Shown here: one piece after another, positions 17,133 through 25,838 of the stretch
Layout: each line of letters starts with the position of its first letter
Position numbering within the stretch: the first letter of the stretch is position 1
Assembly: GCA_029241985.1 (NCBI GenBank)
Contig: JAQWUU010000004.1
Coordinates: forward strand, 1 to 64,000
Source: Aquiluna sp.
GTDB taxonomy: Bacteria > Actinomycetota > Actinomycetes > Actinomycetales > Microbacteriaceae
Length of the DNA stretch: 64,000 bases
Direction: 5' to 3'
Notes under the pieces: model-generated
The model's input: only the letters and a program-made list of their open reading frames with translations
Database searches by the model: none
Told to the model about the DNA's origin: nothing
Made by a program: the position numbers and the translations under genes

Positions 17133-18779
17133 CTATTTCTGAGCAGCTCGTTTTCTAGCGAGCGTTCCCTGACTCCAAGTGGTGTAGCCACCATCGAGGT
17201 TTTTGGCGCTTATTCCATGCCCCTTCAAGAGCTGAACTGCGGTATGACCTCGTTGACCAACAGCACAGTGAACAATCACGTTCCTGCCTTCCAGTTGCGC
17301 CAGGTGTTGCCTGAGAGAATCAACAGGAATCAAGACTGATCCCGGGATTGCGCCGGTTTCATTTTCTGAAGCCGATCTAACATCCACAAGAACATGAGAA
17401 TCAGCCTGAAGTGCTTCAAGCTCGTGCCACTGGACCGTTTCAGTTTTGCCGGACAGTACGTTGTCGCCAACATAGCCGGTTTGGTTGATTGCATCTTTTG
17501 CAGATCCGAAGGCAGGTGCGTAAGCAAGTTCAAGATTCATGAGGTCCTGAATTTCAAGGCCGGCATAGATTGCAGTTGCGATGACATCTATGCGCTTGTC
17601 CACGCCATCAAACCCAATTGCTTGAGCCCCCAGAATCTTTTTTGTTTCAGGGCTGAAAAGAACCTTGATTGAAATCGGGTGGGCACCGGGGTAGTAGCCA
17701 GCGTGGCTAGATGGGTGAAGGTGGATGATGCTGTGGGCAATGCCCATTCTTATGGCTAGTCCTTCAGTCAAACCAGTTAGCGAAGCGGCCAACCCATAGG
17801 CGCCGATGATGCCGGTCCCAATTGAGGGTCGTGCACTGACTTTTTCACCGGCTATTACATCGGCTACCAGGCGACCGTGACGATTGGCGAGGTTTGCCAA
17901 CCAGATCATCTGAGGCTCCCCGGTTAGTGCACTTGTTTTCTCGGCTGCATCTCCGACGGCGTAGATGTTTGGGTCACTGGTGCGCATTTGGTCATCCACC
18001 TTTATGCCACCGGCAGATCCGATTTCTAGTCCAGCATCAACTGCAAGTTTGTGATCTGCAACCACACCTATTGCTGCTACCACCAGGTCCGCTGGAATAA
18101 CGCGGCCATCCTTTAGGACCAGCGTGTCAGGCAACACCTCTGATGTCTCGGCACTGAGCGCAAGCTTGATTCCGTGATCGACAAGCACTTTTTGCATGGG
18201 TTCGATCACTTCTGGGTCGAACTGGGGGAGTATCGTGTCGCGGAATTCAACGATTGTGGTCTCAATGCCACGGTGCTGAAGGTTTTCAGCAAGTTCGACA
18301 CCGATAAAGCCAGCACCAATGATTGCCGCTGACTTTATTTTCTTTTCGTCAACCAGCTTCTTGATTGCAACGGCATCTCCAACGTCTTTGAGGACGTGGG
18401 CTCGCTCAAGACCTGGAATGGGCACCATTCTCGGCTTAGCTCCAGTTGACAGCACGAGCTGGTCGTAACTCTCTTCGTATTCAGTGCCGCCTTGTAGGTC
18501 ACCAACATTGATTGTCTTGGCTGATGGGTCAATGCTCAGCACTCTGCTGTTTACTCGAACATCCAGGTTGAATCGCGCGTTTAGCGATTCGGGAGTTTGC
18601 AAGAGAAGGTCTTGCTCCTCTTGGATTACTTCGCCAATGTGATACGGCAGCCCGCAGTTTGCGTATGAAACATTCGGACCCTGCTCGAAGACGATGATTT
18701 CAGCATCTTCCTTTAGTCTGCGTAATCTTGTCGCTGCAGACATCCCGCCTGCAACGCCACCAATAATGAGAACCTTCAT
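17133..18779 (-). CDS. CoA-disulfide reductase with C-terminal rhodanese domain
   Basis: This is a 548-residue fusion. Residues 1-440 are a flavin disulfide reductase with FAD motif IIGGVAGGMSAATRLRR and the single active cysteine Cys42 in SYANCGLPYHIG, the hallmark of CoA-disulfide/CoA-persulfide reductases. The NAD(P)H site is IIGAGFIGVELAENLQ. Residues about 455-540 form a rhodanese domain with active Cys505 in HCAVGQRG. Enzymes of this architecture reduce CoA-persulfide or polysulfide, moving sulfane sulfur through the rhodanese. It is the last gene of the minus-strand operon and begins directly after the stop of the preceding rhodanese. Confidence 0.92.
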   Translation of the reverse strand: MKVLIIGGVAGGMSAATRLRRLKEDAEIIVFEQGPNVSYANCGLPYHIGEVIQEEQDLLLQTPESLNARFNLDVRVNSRVLSIDPSAKTINVGDLQGGTEYEESYDQLVLSTGAKPRMVPIPGLERAHVLKDVGDAVAIKKLVDEKKIKSAAIIGAGFIGVELAENLQHRGIETTIVEFRDTILPQFDPEVIEPMQKVLVDHGIKLALSAETSEVLPDTLVLKDGRVIPADLVVAAIGVVADHKLAVDAGLEIGSAGGIKVDDQMRTSDPNIYAVGDAAEKTSALTGEPQMIWLANLANRHGRLVADVIAGEKVSARPSIGTGIIGAYGLAASLTGLTEGLAIRMGIAHSIIHLHPSSHAGYYPGAHPISIKVLFSPETKKILGAQAIGFDGVDKRIDVIATAIYAGLEIQDLMNLELAYAPAFGSAKDAINQTGYVGDNVLSGKTETVQWHELEALQADSHVLVDVRSASENETGAIPGSVLIPVDSLRQHLAQLEGRNVIVHCAVGQRGHTAVQLLKGHGISAKNLDGGYTTWSQGTLARKRAAQK

Positions 18780-19112
18780 TTATTTCACAACTCTTAGGCC
18801 AGCTCGTCTCCAACCGGCCATGCCGCCGGCAACGTTCTTGACGTTGTAGCCGTTTTTGGCAAGCAAGGTTGCCGCTTGACTTGAGCGCATGCCCGATTGA
18901 CAGATGACAAGCACTTCGCGCCCCATTGGTATCAATCCCAGCTTGCTACCGATAACAGACACTGAAATGTTCTTGGTCCCAGGTGCATGTCCAGTCTTGA
19001 ACTCACTTGGCTCGCGCACGTCGATAAATACAGCTCCCGCGCTTGCCAATTCACTTGCAACCTCAGGGCTCACGGTTTCAAACTTCTTTTTGAACATGTC
19101 AAACAGGCCCAT
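18780..19112 (-). CDS. Rhodanese-like sulfurtransferase
   Basis: This 110-residue single rhodanese domain carries the persulfide-forming Cys71 in the loop CQSGMRS and the CH2A-type DVREPSEF segment. A short basic N-terminus (MGLFDMFKKKF) precedes it. The ATG at 19112 overlaps the upstream stop as TAATG; an upstream in-frame ATG would overlap the previous gene by 45 bases and is less likely. It is the third gene of the CstR operon and presumably passes sulfane sulfur between low-molecular thiols and the downstream reductase. Confidence 0.9.
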   Translation of the reverse strand: MGLFDMFKKKFETVSPEVASELASAGAVFIDVREPSEFKTGHAPGTKNISVSVIGSKLGLIPMGREVLVICQSGMRSSQAATLLAKNGYNVKNVAGGMAGWRRAGLRVVK

Positions 19113-19429
19113 TATTTGCTCGCCTCCAGTGAAACCTCGTTGCCAGCGGTTATCCATGCACCAGTTCCACCAGCAACGGAGACCGCTTGGTAACCCTCAG
19201 TGCCAAGGTAATTTGCAGCAGTCATGGATCGACCACCAGATTGGCAGATGACCCAGATTGTCTTATCTTTTGGAAGACTGGCTAGCTTGTCTGGCACAGA
19301 GCTAAGCGGCATGCTCAGCGCGGATGGGACATGACCAGATTCATACTCCCAGCCCTCCCTGACATCGACGATGATTTCCTGATTTTCAAGAGCAACCGCC
19401 AGGTCGCCAATTGTTACTTCTTGAGTCAT
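19112..19429 (-). CDS. Rhodanese-like sulfurtransferase
   Basis: This is a 105-residue single-domain rhodanese. It has VDVREGWEYESGHVPSA and the active loop CQSGGRS with Cys62. It is clearly a paralogue of the next gene but lacks its basic N-terminal extension. AAGGA, about seven bases before the ATG, is the ribosome-binding site. It directly follows the repressor gene in the operon, 25 bases away. Confidence 0.92.
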   Translation of the reverse strand: MTQEVTIGDLAVALENQEIIVDVREGWEYESGHVPSALSMPLSSVPDKLASLPKDKTIWVICQSGGRSMTAANYLGTEGYQAVSVAGGTGAWITAGNEVSLEASK

Positions 19430-19454
19430 TACTTTTCCTTCGTCTTTGTTTTAT

Positions 19455-19712
19455 CTAGCTCAGCGCTAAGAATGCTTTTTCAAGTTTTTGTCGGTCGGCG
19501 TTACCGGATTCTCCAGCTGCGCAGTGAGACATTCCACTGGCGATGAGGCTAAAAGCAGCGCGGTTAATTGCCGCTTGAGCAGCAGCCATTTGGGTCAGAA
19601 CATCGGTGCATTCGCGGCCTTCTTCTAACATGCGGATTATGCCGCCTAGCTGTCCTTGAGCTCTAGCAAGTCTTTTTCTGATTGCTTCGGTCTCTAGTTC
19701 TGGAATTTCCAT
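19455..19712 (-). CDS. cstR: CsoR-family transcriptional repressor, CstR-like persulfide sensor
   Basis: This 85-residue all-helical DUF156 repressor has RLARAQGQLGGIIRMLEEGREC at residues 14-35, as in the family. The two sensing cysteines are Cys35 and Cys64. The copper-binding histidine of CsoR, four residues before the second cysteine, is replaced by Gly60, so this is not a Cu(I) sensor. The pattern fits CstR, which forms inter-subunit sulfur bridges when exposed to persulfides. Genes behind it are all sulfurtransferases, in line with that reading. A TAGGAG ribosome-binding site lies upstream, and a perfect operator lies 45 bases before the ATG. Confidence 0.9.
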   Translation of the reverse strand: MEIPELETEAIRKRLARAQGQLGGIIRMLEEGRECTDVLTQMAAAQAAINRAAFSLIASGMSHCAAGESGNADRQKLEKAFLALS

Positions 19713-19743
19713 TGCCGACTCCTATAGTTTTTGCTACTTTTGG

Positions 19744-19749
19744 TATAGT
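19744..19749 (+). promoter_or_regulatory. Possible -10 box of the rhodanese lipoprotein gene
   Basis: TATAGT lies eight bases before the operator, so a repressor bound at 19757-19772 would cover the transcription start. No convincing -35 box was found at normal spacing. Confidence 0.4.
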
Positions 19750-19756
19750 ATAGCAA

Positions 19757-19772
19757 ATACCCCTAGGGGTAT
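19757..19772. promoter_or_regulatory. CsoR/CstR-type operator
   Basis: ATACCCCTAGGGGTAT is a perfect 16-bp palindrome of the C-tract/G-tract type bound by CsoR and CstR repressors. It sits in the 76-bp gap between the divergent repressor gene and the rhodanese lipoprotein gene, placed to control both directions. Confidence 0.9.
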
Positions 19773-19788
19773 CAAAACAAGGACGGTT

Positions 19789-20160
19789 ATGAAGATCTTA
19801 AAGTTTCTGATTGCGGCAGTGGTCACAGTTTTCGCGGTCACATCTTTGACCGCTTGCACTCCGGCAGAATCACGAACCAGTGATGAATTCGCCGCGGTGA
19901 TTGACGTTCGCACTCTTGACGAGTGGAACTCTGGCTACTTAGAGGGCGCGATTCGCATCGGCATCGCGGACGCCGATTTTGTTCCTATGATCCAAGAGCT
20001 CGACCCTTCGTTGGATTACTACATTTATTGCCGCTCGGGAAATCGCGCTGGACAGGCGATCGACAAGATGCGGGATATGGGGTTCACCGGTGAGCTGGTG
20101 AACGGCGGGTCAGTAGCAAATGCAAGTACTCAACTCGGACTTGAAGTTCTAAAACCCTAG
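19789..20160 (+). CDS. Rhodanese-domain lipoprotein (exported)
   Basis: This is a 123-residue protein. A signal peptide ends in the lipobox LTAC with Cys23 as lipid-anchored residue, so the mature domain is on the outer face of the membrane. The rhodanese fold follows, with VIDVRTLDEW at about residues 38-47 and the active Cys81 in CRSGNRAG. AAGGA six or seven bases upstream is the ribosome-binding site. It is divergent from the CstR operon across the shared operator, so it is likely co-regulated and handles sulfane sulfur or thiosulfate outside the membrane. The external role is inferred. Confidence 0.92.
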   Translation: MKILKFLIAAVVTVFAVTSLTACTPAESRTSDEFAAVIDVRTLDEWNSGYLEGAIRIGIADADFVPMIQELDPSLDYYIYCRSGNRAGQAIDKMRDMGFTGELVNGGSVANASTQLGLEVLKP

Positions 20161-20233
20161 ATAAGCAATCGGTTTCAAGTGCTTAGAGCGTCAAAGCCAA
20201 TAAGCTTGAGAGAAACAACTCGATAGGCAGCTC

Positions 20234-21262
20234 TTGAAAGCGATTAACCTTGCCGTTATACCCGGCGATGGCATTGGGCCAGAAGTAACGAGCGTTGCGC
20301 TTGCCGCACTGCGCAAAGCCCTTGGCGACGTTGCGGTTTCAGAAACAACATATGATCTTGGGTCCAACCGCTACCTTGAAACCGGTGATGCGCTCACTGA
20401 GGCTGATTTGGACTCACTCAAGTCGCATGACGCAATTTTGCTAGGTGCTATCGGGGACCCGCGGGTTCCCTCTGGGGTTTTGGAACGTGGCTTGCTTCTG
20501 AAGCTCCGATTCGCTTTTGATCACCACATCAATCTTCGCCCTTCAACGCTTTACCCAGGTGTTTCTTCGCCACTTGCAAATGCTGAGAACATTGATTTTG
20601 TTGTCGTGAGAGAAGGAACCGAAGGTCCCTATGTTGGCAACGGCGGATCTGTCAGAGTCGGCACCGACCAAGAGATTGCCAATGAAGTTTCTGTGAACAC
20701 GGCTTTTGGTATCAAGAGGGCCGTTGAATTTGCCTTCGAAACCGCGTCAAAAAGGGATCGAAAGCACGTGAGTCTGATTCATAAGACGAATGTCTTGGTG
20801 CATGCAGGGGGAATTTGGACCAGAGTTGTGCAGGAAGTTGCCGGTCACTATCCGGCAGTCACACACGATTACATGCACATCGATGCAGCGATGATTTACA
20901 TGGTCACAAATCCGGGGCGCTTCGACGTGATTGTGACCGACAACTTGTTTGGTGACATTATTACCGACCTCGCTGCTGCTATTTGTGGTGGCATTGGAAT
21001 GGCGGCATCGGCTAACCTAAATCCCACTGGTCAGTTTCCATCTATGTTCGAACCCGTTCATGGATCGGCTCCTGATATCGCTGGAAAAAATCTGGCAGAT
21101 CCAACCGCAGCAATCCTCTCTGCGGCATTACTGGCAAAGACTCTTGGTTACAACCAGGCTGCCGAAAAAATTGAAACTGCCGTAAAGGCTGATTTGTTGG
21201 AGCGCGGAAGTGCTGCAAGAACCACCGATCAGGTTTCTAACGCCATCCTGTCAAGAATTTAA
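20234..21262 (+). CDS. leuB: 3-isopropylmalate dehydrogenase
   Basis: This 342-residue NAD-dependent decarboxylating dehydrogenase of leucine synthesis has the N-terminal [11 protein letters not shown]. It also has the substrate arginines in [13 protein letters not shown], the catalytic region [10 protein letters not shown], and the metal-binding aspartates in [15 protein letters not shown]. The short form with HKTNVL is typical of actinobacteria. The start is TTG with a weak GATAGGCAG upstream. It heads leuB-ilvE-FAH-gltX on the plus strand. leuCD lie 7 kb away and leuA is not in the window. Confidence 0.96.
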   Translation: MKAINLAVIPGDGIGPEVTSVALAALRKALGDVAVSETTYDLGSNRYLETGDALTEADLDSLKSHDAILLGAIGDPRVPSGVLERGLLLKLRFAFDHHINLRPSTLYPGVSSPLANAENIDFVVVREGTEGPYVGNGGSVRVGTDQEIANEVSVNTAFGIKRAVEFAFETASKRDRKHVSLIHKTNVLVHAGGIWTRVVQEVAGHYPAVTHDYMHIDAAMIYMVTNPGRFDVIVTDNLFGDIITDLAAAICGGIGMAASANLNPTGQFPSMFEPVHGSAPDIAGKNLADPTAAILSAALLAKTLGYNQAAEKIETAVKADLLERGSAARTTDQVSNAILSRI

Positions 21263-21273
21263 GGTGTTACCAA

Positions 21274-22359
21274 ATGGACTTTAAAGTAACAAAGAACCAG
21301 CACCCCACTCCGAAACTTGAGCGCGACCAAATTCTGGAAAACCCAACGTTCGGAACTCATTTCTCCGATCACCAGGTGGTCATCGTTTGGGAAAAAGATC
21401 GCGGCTGGCACTCTCCCGAGGTCATTCCATACGGCCCGATCATGATGGACCCATCTTCGGCTGTGCTGCACTATGGGCAGGAAATTTTCGAGGGTATCAA
21501 GGCCTATCGCCACGCTGACGGATCAATTTGGACTTTCAGGCCCACCATGAATGCCGCTAGGTTGCAAAGGTCAGCGAACAGGATGGCGCTGCCTCAATTA
21601 CCGACTGACTTATTTGTTGAATCAATCAGGCAGTTAATTGCAGTCGATGGTGATTGGGTGCCGGAGCCGGTTGGCGAAAAAACCCTTTACCTCCGGCCTT
21701 TTGAGATTGCAGCCGAGAACTACCTTGGTGTGCGGGCGGCTAATCGCGCTGAGTACCGCCTGATTGCCAGTCCAGTCGGACCCTATTTCACAGAGGGCGT
21801 TAAGCCTGTATCAATTTGGATTGCCCTGGATAGTGCCAGAGCGGGCAAGCACGGCACCGGTGAAGCAAAAACTGGCGGCAATTACGCAGCATCCCTAATG
21901 GCTCAGCAAGATGGATATGAGCAAGGTTGTTCTCAGGTTATGTATTTGGATGCTGAGACTTCGACCTACATAGAAGAGTTAGGTGGCATGAACCTTTTCT
22001 TTGTGTATTCCGATGGAAAGGTTGTCACTCCATCGCTTGACGGCACAATCCTTCATGGAATAACCAGGGACTCTGTCATCACGCTGCTTAAAGATGCCGG
22101 GCACGAAGTATCCGAGCGTAAAGTCACATTGGACGAGGTTCGAAAAGATATCGCCTCCGGCACTATCGCTGAAGTCTTTGCCTGCGGCACAGCGGCGGTA
22201 ATCACTCCAGTTGGGCTGCTCAAGTCACGCGAAGAAGAAATCGTTATCGGAAATAATGAGCCTGGAGCAATAACTGTCGCACTCAGGACCAAGCTCACAG
22301 GTATTCAATACGGTTTAGTGGAAGACGGCCACAACTGGATGCACAAGCTGGCAGACTAG
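21274..22359 (+). CDS. ilvE: Branched-chain amino acid aminotransferase
   Basis: This 361-residue fold-type IV PLP enzyme performs the last transamination in valine, leucine and isoleucine synthesis. The PLP lysine lies in GEAKTGGNYAAS at about residue 208. LHYGQEIFEGIKAYR near the N-terminus and EELGGMNLFFVY are class-typical, as is the C-terminal FACGTAAVITPVG. It is the larger class II (eukaryote-like) BCAT usual in actinobacteria. It follows leuB after 11 bases and is followed by an FAH-family gene after 4. Confidence 0.97.
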   Translation: MDFKVTKNQHPTPKLERDQILENPTFGTHFSDHQVVIVWEKDRGWHSPEVIPYGPIMMDPSSAVLHYGQEIFEGIKAYRHADGSIWTFRPTMNAARLQRSANRMALPQLPTDLFVESIRQLIAVDGDWVPEPVGEKTLYLRPFEIAAENYLGVRAANRAEYRLIASPVGPYFTEGVKPVSIWIALDSARAGKHGTGEAKTGGNYAASLMAQQDGYEQGCSQVMYLDAETSTYIEELGGMNLFFVYSDGKVVTPSLDGTILHGITRDSVITLLKDAGHEVSERKVTLDEVRKDIASGTIAEVFACGTAAVITPVGLLKSREEEIVIGNNEPGAITVALRTKLTGIQYGLVEDGHNWMHKLAD

Positions 22360-22363
22360 TACG

Positions 22364-23116
22364 GTGCAAATAGTAAGAGTTGCCCTAGACGGAGAAGTTC
22401 ACCACGGTGTCATCTCCGAGGGAAAAGTAGATTTCTATGATGGTGACCCGATATTGGGCGCCAAGCTAACAGGCAAGAGCGCTCCGCTCTCTGCTGTAAA
22501 GCTAATGGCGCCTGTTGCCCCGGGGAAGCTTATCTGTATTGGAATGAACTACGCGGCCCACGCAGCCGAGATTGCGCAGGATGTCCCAGACGAACCGCTG
22601 GTTTTCTTCAAACCAATTAGTTCGATTATTGGCCCGGAAGATACCATCCAGTTGCCACACCAATCGGATCAGGTTGAGCTTGAGATTGAGCTAGCGATAG
22701 TGATTGGCAAGAAGGCCAAGAATGTTTCGGTTGATCAGGCGCTCGATTATGTCTTTGGCTACACCATCGGCAATGACGTGACTGCCAGAGATCTGCAGTT
22801 CAGTGATCTGCAGTGGGCTAGGAGCAAAGCCTTTGACACTTTCTGCCCGCTAGGTCCTTGGATTGAGACCGAATTGGACACAAGCGCAATAAGGCTTGAA
22901 TCCAGAGTTAATGGCCAGGTGCGTCAAAAATCAAAAAGCTCGGACATGATCACTGATGTTCCAAACATTATTGCGTTCGTCAGTCAGAACTTCACCTTAG
23001 AACCCGGAGATGTAATCCTGACCGGATCCCCGGCCGGCATCTCAAAGGTTGAAGCTGGCGATCAGATCGAATGCGAGATTTCAGGTATTGGAATCTTGCA
23101 CAACCCCGTTAGCTAA
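22364..23116 (+). CDS. Fumarylacetoacetate hydrolase family protein
   Basis: This 250-residue protein has the FAH fold in its last 200 residues: [15 protein letters not shown] at about residues 51-65, then the metal-binding glutamates in [22 protein letters not shown], and the C-terminal [20 protein letters not shown]. The members nearest in layout are oxaloacetate decarboxylases / acylpyruvate hydrolases, but the substrate is not set by the sequence. A gene of this family between ilvE and gltX is a common actinobacterial arrangement. The start is GTG. Confidence 0.9.
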   Translation: MQIVRVALDGEVHHGVISEGKVDFYDGDPILGAKLTGKSAPLSAVKLMAPVAPGKLICIGMNYAAHAAEIAQDVPDEPLVFFKPISSIIGPEDTIQLPHQSDQVELEIELAIVIGKKAKNVSVDQALDYVFGYTIGNDVTARDLQFSDLQWARSKAFDTFCPLGPWIETELDTSAIRLESRVNGQVRQKSKSSDMITDVPNIIAFVSQNFTLEPGDVILTGSPAGISKVEAGDQIECEISGIGILHNPVS

Positions 23117-23135
23117 AAACACTCAAGAAATAGTC

Positions 23136-24641
23136 ATGACCCAAATTACCGCTCCAACAACTGCCGCCTCAGGAACTGATGTACGTGTTCGGTTCTGCCC
23201 AAGTCCAACTGGCACACCGCACGTAGGGCTGATTAGAACCGCCCTTTTTAACTGGGCATACGCCAGAAGAACCGGCGGGAAGTTTATTTTTCGCATCGAA
23301 GACACTGATGCAAACAGGGACTCCGAGGAAAGCTATGACCAGTTAGTTGAGGCCCTCCGGTGGCTTGGGATTGATTGGGACGAGGGCGTCGATACTGGCG
23401 GTCCCCACGAGCCATATCGCCAATCTTTGCGTGGAGAGATCTACCAAGAAGTAATTCAAAAGCTCCTTGCTTCTGGTCACCTTTACGAAAGTTTCTTGAC
23501 CGGTGAAGAGATTGAAGCGAGAAATATCGCTAACTCCAGAGCGGTGCAGCTGGGATATGACAACTCAGAGCGTGACCTATCCGAAGACGATAAGGCCGCA
23601 TACCTCGCTGAGGGACGGCAGCCAGCGCTGCGACTGCGAGTCCCGGACCAGGACATCACTTTTGAAGACCTTGTTCGCGGGGAAATAACGTTCCCTGCCG
23701 GATCGTTTCCTGACTTTGTGGTCGTTCGACCCGGTGGTGCTCCACTTTATACTCTGGTAAACCCAGTTGATGACGCACTTATGGGCGTTACTCATGTTCT
23801 TCGTGGAGAGGATTTACTTTCTTCCACTCCTCGACAAATCGCTCTCTATAACGCGCTTTTTGAGTCTGGGGTAGCCGAATTCATTCCTCGATTTGGTCAC
23901 CTGCCATTTGTTATGGGCGAGGGCAATAAGAAGCTCTCCAAGAGAAATCCTGAGAGCAATCTTTTTCTGCACCGGGACCGCGGTTTCATTCCAGAGGGTC
24001 TTCTAAATTATCTTTCCCTTTTGGGGTGGTCCATTTCTGCGGACCGGGACATCTTTTCTTTACAGGAGCTCTGCGAGAACTTCGACATTGGCCAGGTAAA
24101 CCCAAACCCCGCGAGGTTTGACCTGAAGAAGGCGGAGTCGATTAACGCTTCCCACATCAGGCTCCTCAGCGATGAGGACTTTATCGAGAGAACACTTGCT
24201 TATCTTCAGTCCGCTGGAGTGGTGTCAGGTCAACCGACGGAGCGTGAAGTTCAGATTCTGGCCGCTGTTGCTCCTCTAACCAAAGAGCGAGTAATTGTCC
24301 TCGGTGATGTGCCAGCAATGGTTGCGTTCCTATTCGTAGAGGATGACGCCCTAATAATTGAAGAAGATGCACTAAAACAGCTTCCAGAAAACTCCAACGA
24401 GATTGTCAGAAACGCTATGACTGCGCTTCTGGACCTGCAGGAATGGACGACGGAGAACATCCAGAGCGCTCTGAGCCAAGCGCTTGTTGAAACCATGGGA
24501 GAGAAGCCCCGGAATGCATTTGGACCCGTTAGAACTGCAATCAGCGGCAGACGGGTAACGCCTCCACTGTTTGAATGCATGGAGATTTTGGGCAAGGACA
24601 GTTCATTGGCTCGACTAGAGTCCTTCGTCCAATCCCGCTAG
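23136..24641 (+). CDS. gltX: Glutamyl-tRNA synthetase
   Basis: This is a 501-residue class I synthetase. The HIGH-type signature is in [20 protein letters not shown] and the KMSKS-type signature is KLSKRN, followed by a helical anticodon-binding C-terminus. The ATG at 23136 begins MTQITAPTT and leaves a normal short lead before the catalytic core. An upstream in-frame ATG at 23049 lies inside the previous gene and is rejected. tRNA-Gln follows 29 bases later. In such bacteria Gln-tRNA is usually made by charging tRNA-Gln with Glu and amidation, if the enzyme is non-discriminating. Confidence 0.97.
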   Translation: MTQITAPTTAASGTDVRVRFCPSPTGTPHVGLIRTALFNWAYARRTGGKFIFRIEDTDANRDSEESYDQLVEALRWLGIDWDEGVDTGGPHEPYRQSLRGEIYQEVIQKLLASGHLYESFLTGEEIEARNIANSRAVQLGYDNSERDLSEDDKAAYLAEGRQPALRLRVPDQDITFEDLVRGEITFPAGSFPDFVVVRPGGAPLYTLVNPVDDALMGVTHVLRGEDLLSSTPRQIALYNALFESGVAEFIPRFGHLPFVMGEGNKKLSKRNPESNLFLHRDRGFIPEGLLNYLSLLGWSISADRDIFSLQELCENFDIGQVNPNPARFDLKKAESINASHIRLLSDEDFIERTLAYLQSAGVVSGQPTEREVQILAAVAPLTKERVIVLGDVPAMVAFLFVEDDALIIEEDALKQLPENSNEIVRNAMTALLDLQEWTTENIQSALSQALVETMGEKPRNAFGPVRTAISGRRVTPPLFECMEILGKDSSLARLESFVQSR

Positions 24642-24670
24642 GATAGGCACTCGGACTTAGGTTCGGCCCT

Positions 24671-24745
24671 TGGGGTATGGTGTAATTGGCAACACGGATG
24701 ATTCTGGTTCATTTGTTCTTGGTTCGAGTCCAGGTACCCCAGCCA
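24671..24745 (+). tRNA. tRNA-Gln (anticodon CTG)
   Basis: The acceptor stem TGGGGTA/TACCCCA, the D-arm, an anticodon stem GATGA/TCATT with loop TTCTGGT and a T-arm with TTCGAGT give a complete cloverleaf. The anticodon CTG reads CAG. The discriminator is G and CCA is encoded at 24743-24745. It lies directly after gltX and just before a terminator hairpin. Confidence 0.96.
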
Positions 24746-24751
24746 TTGAAT

Positions 24752-24794
24752 ACCGGAGGTAGTAAATGCTCGATGCATTTGCCTCCGGTTTTTT
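24752..24794 (+). terminator. tRNA-Gln terminator overlapping the next gene's start
   Basis: An outer 8-bp stem (24752-24759 with 24782-24789, ACCGGAGG/CCTCCGGT) and an inner 6-bp stem (AAATGC/GCATTT) with a 5-base loop are followed by six T. The left arm contains the GGAGG ribosome-binding site, and the inner stem contains the ATG of the downstream membrane protein. Termination and translation start therefore use the same bases. Confidence 0.85.
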
Positions 24795-25149
24795 GGTTTT
24801 TGCATATCTTGCAACCGCAGCCTTTCAATTAGCCCTTGTTTTTGGTGCTCCGCTTGGTGAATACGCTTTTGGCGGCAACCATGTTGGAGTGCTTCCAAGC
24901 TTCTATCGCGGGCTGAGCGCAGTTTCTTCGCTGGCACTGGTGGCAATTTCAGGTCACTACGCGGCCCAGCTCGGATGGTTTGATCCGATTCTCGGTACTT
25001 TTGGAAACTCTGTCGTGAACTGGGTGTTGTTTGGTTTCGCAGCGGTGCAGGCCCTGGCTAACAACTTCACAAAAAGTCAAAAAGAAAAGAGGCTCTGGTC
25101 TGGGCCAACAGTTGCGATGGCACTGGCTGCTTTTTTGGTTGCCTTCTAG
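24766..25149 (+). CDS. Four-helix membrane protein of unknown function
   Basis: This 127-residue protein has four hydrophobic helices, at about residues 8-28, 50-68, 80-96 and 112-127. It carries a conserved-looking segment GAPLGEYAFGGNHVGVLPSFYRGLS between helices 1 and 2, seen in small uncharacterised bacterial membrane proteins. I cannot assign a role. GGAGG six bases before the ATG is an ideal ribosome-binding site, but both lie inside the terminator hairpin of tRNA-Gln, so expression is probably low or conditional. A TTG at 24793 just beyond the hairpin is a weaker alternative start. The stop interlocks with that of the MBL gene. Confidence 0.8.
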   Translation: MLDAFASGFLVFAYLATAAFQLALVFGAPLGEYAFGGNHVGVLPSFYRGLSAVSSLALVAISGHYAAQLGWFDPILGTFGNSVVNWVLFGFAAVQALANNFTKSQKEKRLWSGPTVAMALAAFLVAF

Positions 25150-25781
25150 GCCTCTAGAGACCGACCAACCTTCAGGTAGTGAAATTCCCCAGCGTTTTTT
25201 TCGGTAACTTGCTTGATTCTTGAGTTAAACAGCTCATGCCCTACGTCGCTCAAAAGGGCGTTGTGGGTTGGAAAAACTATCTTTGCCCTGATGGCATCCA
25301 GGAAGTCCATGACGTCGGAGATTCTGAGCCACGGAGCACTGGCCGGGCAAGCTAAAACTTCAACTGGGCTGTCCGGAACTGTGTAGCTATCGCCCGGGTA
25401 GTAAAGCTTGCGGTTAACCATCACTCCGATGTTTTGGACAATTGGAATGCTCGAGTGAATCTCCTGGTGGAGGTAGCCAAAAAAGTCGAGTTCAATATCC
25501 TGAAGCCGATAGTGGTCTCCGTGGTAAACAACCTGCACAGGCAAACCTTCCAATTTAGTGGCAACTTCGGGCGGGCCGAATAGTTGGGCCTTGGGGTTAA
25601 GTTCTAGAAGTTTCTGGACGTGATTTTGATAGCTGTGGTCCTCATGAACGTGCGTGAGGCAGATGGCAACGACGTTACTAAGTGGTGGCAAATTGGCGCT
25701 GTAGTTGCCCGGGTCAATTACTAGAGATTGACCGTTTACTTCAACCTCTAAAAAGGCGTGCTCATGTTTGGTTATCTTCAT
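25146..25781 (-). CDS. Metallo-beta-lactamase-fold hydrolase (UlaG-like)
   Basis: This is a 211-residue MBL-superfamily protein. The zinc-site motif is LTHVHEDHSYQNH (about residues 42-54), with further ligands in YPGDSYTV (Asp) and FPTHNALL (His). The short N-terminal beta-strands EHAFLEVEVNGQSLVIDPG resemble the UlaG/RomA-like subgroup. The substrate is unknown. GGAAGTGA four bases before the ATG is the ribosome-binding site. Confidence 0.88.
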   Translation of the reverse strand: MKITKHEHAFLEVEVNGQSLVIDPGNYSANLPPLSNVVAICLTHVHEDHSYQNHVQKLLELNPKAQLFGPPEVATKLEGLPVQVVYHGDHYRLQDIELDFFGYLHQEIHSSIPIVQNIGVMVNRKLYYPGDSYTVPDSPVEVLACPASAPWLRISDVMDFLDAIRAKIVFPTHNALLSDVGHELFNSRIKQVTEKNAGEFHYLKVGRSLEA

Positions 25782-25838
25782 TGGTCACTTCCGACTGCTT
25801 CAGTCTATGTTTATCTCATTGAAGGTTAGGAAGTGCCG

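Noticed and set aside
20178-20208. Possible hairpin between the rhodanese lipoprotein gene and leuB
   Set aside because: The arms (CAAGTGCTTA and TAAGCTTG) pair only with a bulge and there is no T-run, so I do not call it a terminator or leader.
23049-23135. Earlier ATG for gltX
   Set aside because: It lies inside the FAH-family gene, and the added residues precede the normal N-terminus of the synthetase.
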